NCBI GenBank assembly: GCA_035495815.1
Contig: DATJFH010000128.1
Span: 1 to 62,185 of the forward strand
DNA length: 62,185 bases
Direction: 5' to 3'
Source of the DNA: DATJFH01 sp035495815
GTDB lineage: Bacteria > Acidobacteriota > Terriglobia > Bryobacterales > Bryobacteraceae
Shown: positions 52,510 through 61,099 of the stretch, in pieces
How the letters are laid out: the number at the start of each line of letters is the position of its first letter
Position numbering within the stretch: position 1 is the stretch's first letter
Position numbers and translations under genes: made by a program
The notes under the pieces: model-generated
Database searches by the model: none
Told to the model about the DNA's origin: nothing
Seen by the model: only the letters and a program-made list of their open reading frames with translations

Positions 52510-53679
52510 CTACCAGTCCAGCACGGCGCCGTCCGCCGCACGGATAGTGGCGGCGTGGATCGTCTCCTGCTGGAACGGATGCCGGGCCGCCGCCGTCTCG
52601 TTCACGCGGATTCCGAGGCCGGGCTGGTCCGAGGGCAGCCAGTGGCCGTCGCTCGTTTCGAGTGAATGCTCCACCACGTCCCAGCGCCAGGGCACGTCCG
52701 AGAGCATGTCTTCCTGGATCAGGAAATTGGGAGTCGAAAGCGCGAAGTGCAGCGCCACCGCGTTGGCCACCGGCCCCAGCGGATTGTGCGGGGCGACGCC
52801 CATGAAGTAAGCCTCGGCCATGGCGGCGATCTTCTTGCCTTCGAGCAGGCCGCCGCAATGGCACAGGTCGGGTTGAATGACGTGGCAGGCGCCCTTCTCG
52901 AAGATCTCGCGGAACTGGTGACGCGTGACCAGACGCTCGCCGGTGGCAATCGGGACTCGCACCGACTCGCGGACCTGCCGCAGCGCGTCCACGTTTTCCG
53001 GCGGAACCGGCTCCTCGCAGAAGTACGGCCGGTACTCGGCGATGGCGTTGATGTATTGAATCGCCATCGCGGGATACGTGCGCCCGTGGAAATCGACCAT
53101 GATGTCGACGCCCTCGCCGAGCGCCAGCCGCAGCCGCTCCATCAGAGATGCGAACTTTTTGACGTAGCCGGCGTTCATCAACGGCTCGGAATACGGCACG
53201 AAGACCACTTTCACCGCCGTGTAGCCGCGCGCCACTACCTGAAGCGCCAGGTCGATCAGTGGGGCGGCGTCGAAGGTCTCGTACACGGACCGCATTTCGC
53301 CGCCGCCGAGATGCGTGTACATGCGGACGCGCTCGCGCACGGCGCCGCCGAGCAGCTTGTACACGGGCTGGTTGAGGGACTTGCCGAGAATGTCCCAGCA
53401 GGCCTGCTCGATGCCGGAGATGGCGCTCATTCCGATGACGCCCAGACGCCAGAAGGACTGCCGGTAGAGCTTTTGATAGAGGTGCTCGATACGCGTCGGA
53501 TCCTCGCCGATCAACAGCGGCTTGAAGTCTTCGACCGCGCCGGCGACCGCCCGCGTCTTCCATTCGAGCGAGGCTTCCCCCCATCCCCACAGTCCGTCCT
53601 GGTCGGTTTCGATCTTGACGAACACCCAGTTGCGCATCTCGGCGTGGACGACCAGGGTGCGAACGTCGGTGATTTTCAT
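52510..53679 (-). CDS. Enolase-superfamily sugar-acid dehydratase (galactonate dehydratase-like)
   Basis: A 389-residue mandelate-racemase/muconate-lactonising type enzyme. Features: MKITDVRTLVVHA start, GWGEASLEWKT, SAISGIEQACWDILGKSLNQPVYKLLGG, TAVKVVF, metal ligands in MVDFHGR (Asp, with the His of the DxHGR subgroup), CEEPVPPEN (Glu) and ATGERLV (Glu), and the catalytic His region MGVAPHNPLGPVA. This combination is typical of D-galactonate or mannonate-type dehydratases, making 2-keto-3-deoxy acids. It heads a minus-strand operon with a membrane glycosyltransferase and, originally, a PfkB kinase that could phosphorylate the product. ATG 53679 is the start of the conserved domain. Confidence 0.85.
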   Translation of the reverse strand: MKITDVRTLVVHAEMRNWVFVKIETDQDGLWGWGEASLEWKTRAVAGAVEDFKPLLIGEDPTRIEHLYQKLYRQSFWRLGVIGMSAISGIEQACWDILGKSLNQPVYKLLGGAVRERVRMYTHLGGGEMRSVYETFDAAPLIDLALQVVARGYTAVKVVFVPYSEPLMNAGYVKKFASLMERLRLALGEGVDIMVDFHGRTYPAMAIQYINAIAEYRPYFCEEPVPPENVDALRQVRESVRVPIATGERLVTRHQFREIFEKGACHVIQPDLCHCGGLLEGKKIAAMAEAYFMGVAPHNPLGPVANAVALHFALSTPNFLIQEDMLSDVPWRWDVVEHSLETSDGHWLPSDQPGLGIRVNETAAARHPFQQETIHAATIRAADGAVLDW

Positions 53680-53884
53680 AACGGTTCTTACATCATGCAA
53701 CAATGCGGGGCTGACGCGGCTGGCGCGTCTTGCGGCGCGGCTTGGCCGGGAGCGTTGCCTTACGGCGATGCGCAGTTCTCCCGGCGGAGCAGTATGGTAG
53801 GATTGCGTTGGCGTAAAGGACGCATCCTTCAGCCCCATGTGCGGACACCGGGCGCTCCGATGAAAGCATGAAAGGACAGTCGCC

Positions 53885-55138
53885 ATGTCGAGTGATCCGC
53901 AAGGGACTCCACGCCCTCTTCCCGACCCTCCCGATCTCCGCCATCTGAAGGACCAGGCCAGGGACCTGCTCGAGACGGGCGCAGCGGCATCGATCACCGG
54001 GGCCCAGTTCAAGATCGCGCGTCTCTACGGCTTTGCGAGCTGGCAGAAACTCGAGGCCCACGTCGAATTCCTCGAGGAGACGGCGCAGCTCGAGCTTGCT
54101 ATCGACGCCAACGACATCGCTCGCGTCAGGACCCTGATGACGCGCAACCCGGCCCTCCACGCCGCTCCGCTTGGTTACGGCAAAGATGGCCCGCTCACCT
54201 CGGTGGCCGAATGCCGCGTGCCGTGGGAGGCGCCGGGTCCTGCCAGACTGGCCATGGCGGAATGGATGATCGCTCACGGCTCGGACGTGCACCAGGGGGG
54301 CGACGGACCGCTCATGCGAGCCGCGCTCAATGCATCTCGCATCCCCATGATGGAGCTTCTCGTGGCCCACGGCGCCGATGTGAACGCCCTGTGGCACGGA
54401 CATTTCCCCATCCTCTTTGCCCCTTGCGAGTCGCTGGACCCGGCGGCTCTCGAGTGGCTTCTCGATCACGGAGCAAATCCGAACTGTCGCGATCCACGGC
54501 AAGCCGTGATGGGCCGTCCGTTTCCGGGCACGGCTCTGGACTACCTCGTGGCGGGTTACGCGCGTTCCGTGGAACGATTAAGCGCCTGCATCGATCTGCT
54601 TCTCGAGGCCGGCGCCGAGACCAGGTACGACTCGCCGGCGGTGCTGGCCCTGCTCCGCGGGCGGCTCGATGATCTGGCGGAGCTGATTGACGCCCATCCC
54701 GGACTGCTCGATCAACGTTTCTCCGAACTCGATTGCGGCCAGACCGGCGGACGTCTCCTCCTGCTCCAGGGAGCAACGCTCTTGCACGTAGCTGCCGAAT
54801 TCGGCGCCCTCGAAGCCGCCACTCTGCTTCTCGACCGTGGGGCCGGCGTCAATGCCCGCGCCGCAATCGATGACGCCCTTGTCGGCGGGCAGACTGCAAT
54901 TTTCCACGCGGTGACGCAGTTCGACGACGGGGGCCTGGCGTTAACGCAGTTATTGCTCGAGCGCGGCGCCGACCTGACCGTGCGCGCGAAGCTTCCGGGG
55001 GATTACGAGCGGCCGGGTGAGATCGTCGAGTGCACCGCCCTGGGCTATGCGCTGCTGTTTGGCGGCTCGAGTCAGAGGAGAACGGTGACTCTGCTGCGAG
55101 AGCGTGGGGCCGTTGAGACGTCTGAATCCAACAATTAA
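53885..55138 (+). CDS. Ankyrin-repeat protein
   Basis: A 417-residue protein. An N-terminal helical region (PDPPDLRHLKDQARDLLETG and ARLYGFASWQKLEAHVEFLE) is shared by a family of soil-bacterial ankyrin proteins. Ankyrin units follow: IPMMELLVAHGADVNAL, AALEWLLDHGANPNCRDP, RLSACIDLLLEAGAE, TLLHVAAEFGALEAATLLLDRGAGVNARA and LALTQLLLERGADLTVR. No signal peptide or enzymatic domain is visible. Such proteins mediate protein binding. AAGGACAG precedes the ATG. It is divergent from the dehydratase gene. Confidence 0.88.
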   Translation: MSSDPQGTPRPLPDPPDLRHLKDQARDLLETGAAASITGAQFKIARLYGFASWQKLEAHVEFLEETAQLELAIDANDIARVRTLMTRNPALHAAPLGYGKDGPLTSVAECRVPWEAPGPARLAMAEWMIAHGSDVHQGGDGPLMRAALNASRIPMMELLVAHGADVNALWHGHFPILFAPCESLDPAALEWLLDHGANPNCRDPRQAVMGRPFPGTALDYLVAGYARSVERLSACIDLLLEAGAETRYDSPAVLALLRGRLDDLAELIDAHPGLLDQRFSELDCGQTGGRLLLLQGATLLHVAAEFGALEAATLLLDRGAGVNARAAIDDALVGGQTAIFHAVTQFDDGGLALTQLLLERGADLTVRAKLPGDYERPGEIVECTALGYALLFGGSSQRRTVTLLRERGAVETSESNN

Positions 55139-55149
55139 AAATCGTATTA

Positions 55150-55909
55150 TCACCCATTTGCGCCTCCGACCCGGCTACGCGGAGTCGGGACCCGATTCCC
55201 AACGCCAAAACGGATACCAACAATCACGGGGCCGTCTCCACCGATTACATCGGAATGAACTACGACTGTCCGGAAGGTGATTACAAGCAGCGCGAGCGAA
55301 TCGTGCGGCGGCACGAGGTCTACACGCGAGGCTATCTCTGGACCTTGCAAAATCATCCTCGGGTCCCGGCCGAGCTGCGCGAGTGGTACCGGCTGTGGGG
55401 CTTTCCCAAGGACGAATTCACCGGCAATCACACTGGCCCACCCAGCTCTACATACGCGAGGCCCGCCGCATGGTCAGCGAGGTCGTGATGACGGAGAGCT
55501 ACGTCATGGCCCGCGAGGTGGCCGGCGATCCGGTCGGCATGGGCGCCTACGGCATGGACTCCCACAACGTGCAGCGTTACATCACGGCCGGAGGGTACGT
55601 GCGCAACGAAGGCAATGTGCAGGTCCACGGATTCAAGCCGTACCTGGTCAGCCACCGGTCGATCGTGCCGCAGCGAGGGCAGGGGTACAACCTGCTGGTC
55701 CCGGTGTGCCTGTCGGCGTCGCACATCGCCTACGGGTCGATCCGGATAAGAGCCCGTATTCATGATCCTGGGGGCAATCCGCGGCGACGGCGGCCGTCCA
55801 GGCGATCGAAGACAAGACGTCTGTTCAGGAAGTGAACTACGCGAAGCTGAGAAAGCGCCTGCTCGAGGACCGGCAGATCCTGGAGCAGGCGCCCGCAGCC
55901 AGGCGCTGA
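55150..55909 (+). pseudogene. FAD-dependent oxidoreductase fragment, three frameshifts
   Basis: Only the C-terminal part of a FAD-dependent oxidoreductase (FAD_oxidored type) remains, split over frames: PNAKTDTNNHGAVSTDYIG, YLWTLQNHPRVPAELREWY and WGFPKDEFT; after a shift near 55435, WPTQLYIREARRMVSE, GMGAYGMDSHNVQRYI and NLLVPVCLSASHIAYGSIRI; after a shift near 55748, EPVFMILG; after a third near 55772, QSAATAAVQAIEDKTSVQEV to a TGA at 55907-55909. The N-terminal FAD-binding half is missing. Family members are usually exported enzymes of sugar or polymer utilisation loci. Confidence 0.85.
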
Positions 55910-55958
55910 AGTTTCGATCCGACATGCCGATGTTCACCGGAAGCGGGTAGTGAAAAAT

Positions 55959-56513
55959 TTACGGCCGCAGGATTCGCAGATCCACAGCCAGCGGGCCGAA
56001 AACGTCCGGCGCCGCGGCGTGATTCGGTCCGAGCAGGCAGAATTCGTGGCCCGGACCGAGCGACATCTGCCGTTGCCACAGTCCCATGCGGGAGGGATCC
56101 GCGAGGGCTGAGGCCCGGTCCCGGAACTCGGGATAGCCCATCCCGTCCGGCTTGCGGAGCCATGTCCCCGCGGCAATTCCCTCCAGGTCGGGACGGCCGG
56201 AAATCAGCCGGTAGAGTCCCCCGAATCCGATCCCCGCCCGGCTGGCCACCTCGTCGTGTGGAATTTTGCGCGCTCCGGCCACGGCGGCTTCGTTGAGGAC
56301 GCCCAACGCCGGGAAGTCCGACACGTTGTACCAGTCCAGGTAGCCGGCCCCCGGGGGGAGCCAGGGAATCCCGGTCAGGGCGAATGACGCGGAGTCGATA
56401 AAACCGTCCGGCGCCGATTCCGCTAGCGCGCGGTGGAAGCGCCTGAGCAACTCCTCGTAGGCGTCGGATGCCGCCGGATCCGCGGGTTGATGCCAGAAGA
56501 CGTATGCGAGCAT
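55959..56513 (-). CDS. Conserved hypothetical protein coupled to BtuB-like receptor
   Basis: A 184-residue protein starting MLAYVFWHQPADPAASDAYEELLRRFHRAL. I recognise no catalytic motif, signal peptide or membrane segment. The stretches WLPPGAGYLDWYNVSDF and GGLYRLISGRPDL suggest a compact alpha/beta fold related to dimeric barrel proteins, but this is weak. Its start abuts the receptor stop (56513/56514), so it is translated with the receptor and probably acts on, or senses, the same ligand. Confidence 0.65.
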   Translation of the reverse strand: MLAYVFWHQPADPAASDAYEELLRRFHRALAESAPDGFIDSASFALTGIPWLPPGAGYLDWYNVSDFPALGVLNEAAVAGARKIPHDEVASRAGIGFGGLYRLISGRPDLEGIAAGTWLRKPDGMGYPEFRDRASALADPSRMGLWQRQMSLGPGHEFCLLGPNHAAAPDVFGPLAVDLRILRP

Positions 56514-58340
56514 CTACTTCGTCCGCGTGAGGAAGGCGATTTCCACGCCTCCGACCACTCCCCTTTTCGGCATCCGCACTCCGAGGATCTCCTCGTACAC
56601 GGCGCTGGTAAGATTGGTGAACTGCAGGAAGGGATGAATGCGGCCGCGGCCGTATGCCAGATAGGCGTCCCAGATTCCGTAGGGGTCCCGCTCGAGCCTC
56701 TGCACCGCGCCCACCCGCGTGCGCGCCGACAGTCCCCAGGGCAGCGCGATCTGCCAGGCTGCAATCGCCGACTGCGACGGATAATTGAATGCGTATTTCG
56801 AGAACGCGCCGGCCAGGGCATCCTGCACGCCGTGCAGGCCCGTGTAGCGGAGATCGATCTGCTGGCGTCCGGGCGCCTTCACGCTCACCGACGCCTCGAC
56901 GCCGGTGAAGCGCAGATTCTGGATGTTGGTGGCGCGCCAGATGTCGGTGAGGGAGCGCCGGAAGTAATCGATGCCATCCGTCTCCCGGCGGTGGAAGATC
57001 ACTACTTCTCCCCGCGCTTTTCCGCCCGCGTTCCAATCAAGTGCGCCTTCATAACTCCAGGCGCGCTCCGGACGCAGGTCCGGACTGCCCACGTTGGCCG
57101 GGTCGTGATAGTACAGATCGGTGTAGCTGGGGATCCGGAACGAGCGGCTGATACCGCCGCGCAGCTTGAAACGCTGCGAGAGCCAGACTCCCGCGCTCAC
57201 GCTGGGACTGAACTGGCCCGACAGCGACCGGTACACCTCTTCCCGGGCGCCCAGGGAAAACGAGAAGCGGCGCAGCGCGTGAAAATCGAGCGACGCATAC
57301 CCGGCCGCCCGGCCCCGGGAGTGATTGCCGAGATTATTGCTGACGATCGAATCATGGTAGCCCTCGGCGCCGTAGTGCAACGCGGCGTTGCCCGAGATCT
57401 TCTCGTTACGCCGCAGCGCGGCCTGGTAGCTCTCCACCGAGTGGTGATTGGTGAACACCTCCGGCCTGTCCCTGTAGAGCACGAACAGATCGCTGTGCCG
57501 CCGGAAGGAGAAGGAGGCTTCCGTCTTCCGGCCCAGCCCCTGCCGTATGGAGCCGAACCACGTCTTGGTATTCTCCCAGGAGTTGTAGGCGCCGTAGAAG
57601 CCGTCGGCTCCGAAAGGATGATCCATGTAGGACAGGACGACGTCGGTCGCTCCCAGCGGAGAGACCAGGTGCGTCAGCGAGGTGAAGGCGAGGTTGCGGT
57701 AGTCACGATCCGGCGCGAATCCGGTGGAGAAATCGCGGGAGAAGGCGACATGCTGCGTGAGATCGCCGTGGACGAAAGCGAGCGAGCCGCGCTCCTGGTT
57801 GACTCCGAAATTGCCGAGCGCCGACCGCAGGCGGAATTCGGTCGCCTCCGGACGCCGCGTAATGACGTTGACCACGCCCCCGGTCGCGTCCGAGCCGTAG
57901 AGCGCCGAGCCGGAGCCGCGGAGCACTTCGATACGGGCAATCGATTCGAGCGGCAGCGGAATGTCCATGTTATGGTGGCCGGACTGAGCGTCGTTCATGC
58001 GCTGTCCGTCCACCAGGACGAGCGTCTGGCCAAACGTGCCGCCGCGGATGGAAAGGTCGGCCTGAAGTCCGTTCGGCGCGCGCTCGCGGATATCGAGCGA
58101 GGGGTCGAGACGGAGAAAATCGATCAGGGTGTTCGACAGAAGCTCTTCTCCGGCGACCGGCAGGACGCGCACGGAACGGTCCACCTCGTCGAGCGCAAGG
58201 GGCTCGTAAGCGCCCGTCACCACGATGGTTTCATGCTTGGCCGCGGGTTGCTGGGCGTACGCGGCCAATGCCGGCACCATGGCGACGAGCAGCGGCAGGG
58301 CGCGGCCCTGGCGCGGGCGCGAGACAGTCATACCCAACAT
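56514..58340 (-). CDS. TonB-dependent receptor, BtuB/FepA-like
   Basis: A 608-residue classical receptor without the regulatory-like domain of the other three. Signal peptide to about residue 30 (ending AAYAQ), TonB-box region ETIVVTG, plug with LDPSLDIRERAPNGLQADLSIRGGTFGQTLVLVDGQRMND, IARIEVLRGSGSALYGSDATGGVVNVITRR, and a 22-strand-type barrel with SRSFRIPSYTDLYYHDPANVGSPDLRPERAW, ending near IAFLTRTK. The plug resembles cobalamin and siderophore receptors, but no cobalamin riboswitch could be recognised upstream. An in-frame ATG at 58331 would shorten it by three residues. It is followed directly by a small hypothetical gene. Confidence 0.88.
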   Translation of the reverse strand: MLGMTVSRPRQGRALPLLVAMVPALAAYAQQPAAKHETIVVTGAYEPLALDEVDRSVRVLPVAGEELLSNTLIDFLRLDPSLDIRERAPNGLQADLSIRGGTFGQTLVLVDGQRMNDAQSGHHNMDIPLPLESIARIEVLRGSGSALYGSDATGGVVNVITRRPEATEFRLRSALGNFGVNQERGSLAFVHGDLTQHVAFSRDFSTGFAPDRDYRNLAFTSLTHLVSPLGATDVVLSYMDHPFGADGFYGAYNSWENTKTWFGSIRQGLGRKTEASFSFRRHSDLFVLYRDRPEVFTNHHSVESYQAALRRNEKISGNAALHYGAEGYHDSIVSNNLGNHSRGRAAGYASLDFHALRRFSFSLGAREEVYRSLSGQFSPSVSAGVWLSQRFKLRGGISRSFRIPSYTDLYYHDPANVGSPDLRPERAWSYEGALDWNAGGKARGEVVIFHRRETDGIDYFRRSLTDIWRATNIQNLRFTGVEASVSVKAPGRQQIDLRYTGLHGVQDALAGAFSKYAFNYPSQSAIAAWQIALPWGLSARTRVGAVQRLERDPYGIWDAYLAYGRGRIHPFLQFTNLTSAVYEEILGVRMPKRGVVGGVEIAFLTRTK

Positions 58341-58575
58341 GATATCGAGTGTTGGGCGACGCTCCTAACCAGGAGGACCGTGTGCGTCCCAAAAGCGTCC
58401 GGCGCCGGAGTCGCGTCCAAGACCAAGGCGTCAGGACTGATTTGCCCTAGATTTTGCCGGCGTCGCTCAATTACCGGACCATTCACGGCGCCGCACCATA
58501 CGAGATCGGGCGCTGAATCCGGCTTTCCGGGCAGGGGGCCGACGCTTCGAATGGCGGCGGCCCGGGCCCGGCGGC

Positions 58576-60924
58576 TTAAGCGACCAGCAGGAAGGACTCG
58601 GCCGTCTGCGGCAGCGCGGCTCGCAGCACGTCCTCGATCTTCTCCGCGAAGATGAACTCCATTTCCTTGCGGACCGGATCGGGCAGTTCCGCCAGATCCT
58701 TCTGGTTCTCCTTCGGCAGGATCACCCGCTTCATGCCCGTACGCCTTGCCGCCAGTACCTTCTCTTTGATTCCGCCCACCGGGAGCACCAGCCCGGTCAG
58801 CGTTATCTCGCCGGTCATGGCGGTGTCGGACCGCAATGGCTCCTTCCGGTACGCCGAAGCGAGCGCGCTGGCCATGGTGACGCCGGCCGAAGGCCCGTCC
58901 TTCGGAATGGCCCCCGCCGGCACGTGGATGTGGACTCCGTTCCTGCGGAACTGAGCCGGGTCGATTCCGAACTGGTCGGAGTGCGACCACAGAAAACTCT
59001 GGGCCGCTCGAGCCGATTCCTGCATCACATCCCCCAACTGACCGGTCAGCGTGAGACCGCGTCCACCCGGGAGAATCGTGGCTTCGATGTAGAGGACATC
59101 GCCCCCGCTCTCCGTCCATGCCATGCCGGTGGCTACGCCGGCCGGCAGAATTTTCCTTGCCTGTTCCGGCGAAACCCGCTCCGGTCCGAGCCATTCGACC
59201 AGCGCCTCGGGCTTGACAACCACCGGTTCGGTTTCGCCCTCCACGCGGCGCAGAGCGACCTTGCGGGCAAGCCGGCCGATGGCGCGCTCGAGCTGCCGCA
59301 CGCCGGCTTCGCGCGTGTAGCGTGAAATCACCCGCCGCAGCGTCTGGTCGTCGATCTGGAACTGATCCGCGGCCAGACCCGTTTCCTTCGTCTGGCGCGG
59401 GATCAGGTAACGACGCGCGATCTCCATCTTCTCTTCCTCGCTGTAGCCCGGCAGCCGCAGGACTTCCATGCGGTCGAGCAGCGGCTGAGGAATCGTTTCG
59501 AGCGAATTGGCCGTGGTGACGAACAACACCTTCGACAGATCGAAGGGCTGGTCGAGATAGTTGTCGCGGAAGGTGCGGTTCTGCTCCGGGTCGAGCACTT
59601 CGAGGAGCGCCGCCGACGGGTCCCCGCGGAAATCGCGTCCCAGTTTGTCGACCTCGTCCAGCATGATCACCGGATTGTTGACGCCCGCGCGGCGGATCGC
59701 CTGGATCACGCGTCCAGGCATGGCGCCGATGTACGTTCGCCGGTGTCCCCGCAGCTCCGCTTCGTCGTGGACGCCGCCCAGGCTCAACCGCTCGAACTTC
59801 CGTCCCATCGAGCGTGCGATCGACTCGCCGAGCGACGTCTTCCCCACGCCCGGAGGTCCGGCAAAACAGAGTATCGGGGCCTTGGCGACAGGATTCAATT
59901 TCAACACGCCCAGGTGCTCGAGAATCCGCTCCTTGACCTCCTTGAGTCCAAAATGATCCTCATCCAACATGCGCCGTGTATTCGGGATGTCCAGCACGTA
60001 TTCGGAGCCCTTGTTCCAGGGCAGATCCAGAACGAATTCGAGATACGTGCGGGTCACCGAGTGATCCGGCGACGCGGCCGGAATCCGGTCGAGCTTGTTG
60101 AGCTCGCGTTCCGCCTCCTTCCGCACATCTTCCGGAAGATCGGCTTTTGCCAGACGCTCCCGCAGCGTCGCCACTTCGCTTTCCTCGCCCTTCCCGCTCA
60201 GCTCTTCCTGAATCGCGCGCAATTGCTGGCGTAAGACGTACTCCCGCTGTTCCTTGCTGATCTCGGTCTGGGCCTGGCTGGCGATCTTCCCGCGCAGCTC
60301 CATCACCTGGACTTCGTGCGACAGATGCGAATACATCAGGCGCAGAGCTTCCAGCCGCGTCTCCGATTCGAGCAATGCCTGCTGCTTTTCAGCCGGCATG
60401 CCGAAAATGGACGCCATCGTGAACACCAGTTGCATGGTAGTTTCGCCGCTGAGCAGCGAGCGGCTGATCTCCGGCGGCGCTTGCGGCTGCGACATTGCCA
60501 GCGCCTTCAGGGAAAGGTCGACCAGCTCGCGCTGCAGCGCTTCCACCTCCGGGGATTCATCCTCCGGAAGCGGGTGGGAAATCAATCGTGCCTGCAGGTA
60601 GGGCTCATGAGACGTGATCTCCTCGATCCGCACCCGCTCCACGCCCAGAACGATAACCTGAACGCGGCTGTCCTCGCCACGGGCAGCCTTCTTGATCACC
60701 GCCAGGGTTCCAACCGAATACAAATCTTCCTGACCCGGCGTCTCGACGGAGCTGTCCTTCTGGCTGACGATCAGAATTTCCTTCTCTTCCGTGGATAAAG
60801 CGGCTTCCAGGGCAGCCAGCGATTGAGGCCGGCCGACCGAAAACGGCATGTGAATGTACGGGAACAAAACCGTATTCTTGATCGGCAAAACCGGCAGCGT
60901 CCGTAACGCACTCTTATTCAACAC
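58576..60924 (-). CDS. lon: ATP-dependent protease La (Lon)
   Basis: A 782-residue Lon protease degrading misfolded and regulatory proteins. N-terminal LAN domain (LPVLPIKNTVLFPYIHMPF), coiled region, AAA+ module with Walker A GPPGVGKTSLG near 355 and Walker B VIMLDEVDKLG, and the protease domain with the catalytic serine in PKDGPSAGVTMASAL (~678) and the lysine in VGGIKEKVLAARR (~720). I start it at GTG 60924, which has GGAGG four to five bases upstream; ATG 60969 would add 15 residues without a ribosome site. It is divergent from the cysteine desulfurase gene. Confidence 0.95.
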   Translation of the reverse strand: MLNKSALRTLPVLPIKNTVLFPYIHMPFSVGRPQSLAALEAALSTEEKEILIVSQKDSSVETPGQEDLYSVGTLAVIKKAARGEDSRVQVIVLGVERVRIEEITSHEPYLQARLISHPLPEDESPEVEALQRELVDLSLKALAMSQPQAPPEISRSLLSGETTMQLVFTMASIFGMPAEKQQALLESETRLEALRLMYSHLSHEVQVMELRGKIASQAQTEISKEQREYVLRQQLRAIQEELSGKGEESEVATLRERLAKADLPEDVRKEAERELNKLDRIPAASPDHSVTRTYLEFVLDLPWNKGSEYVLDIPNTRRMLDEDHFGLKEVKERILEHLGVLKLNPVAKAPILCFAGPPGVGKTSLGESIARSMGRKFERLSLGGVHDEAELRGHRRTYIGAMPGRVIQAIRRAGVNNPVIMLDEVDKLGRDFRGDPSAALLEVLDPEQNRTFRDNYLDQPFDLSKVLFVTTANSLETIPQPLLDRMEVLRLPGYSEEEKMEIARRYLIPRQTKETGLAADQFQIDDQTLRRVISRYTREAGVRQLERAIGRLARKVALRRVEGETEPVVVKPEALVEWLGPERVSPEQARKILPAGVATGMAWTESGGDVLYIEATILPGGRGLTLTGQLGDVMQESARAAQSFLWSHSDQFGIDPAQFRRNGVHIHVPAGAIPKDGPSAGVTMASALASAYRKEPLRSDTAMTGEITLTGLVLPVGGIKEKVLAARRTGMKRVILPKENQKDLAELPDPVRKEMEFIFAEKIEDVLRAALPQTAESFLLVA

Positions 60925-61099
60925 ATTCCCTCCATCAGCTTTACCTGCAAACCGAGGTCCCAGCCCCATAAGCGGTAAGCTATAAAGATAGATGAGCGAA
61001 AGTCACTCAAGGATTCAGCAAAAAGCATTTCTAAATTATGGACTTACCGTTTCCGAATTGGATCGGACTCCTGGCGCGGTCAGCGCTAAAATGTAGAAA

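Noticed and set aside
58362..58375. Short hairpin CTCCTAACCAGGAG upstream of the BtuB-like receptor
   Set aside because: A 5-bp stem with a 4-base loop is too small and lies too far from the start codon to be claimed as a terminator or ribosome-site switch; no T-tract follows.
58341..58575. Possible cobalamin riboswitch before the BtuB-like receptor
   Set aside because: The 235-base leader was read on the minus strand; isolated TGGTGC and CCGG elements occur, but the B12-box order and spacing are not there. A covariance-model search (Infernal, RF00174) would be decisive.
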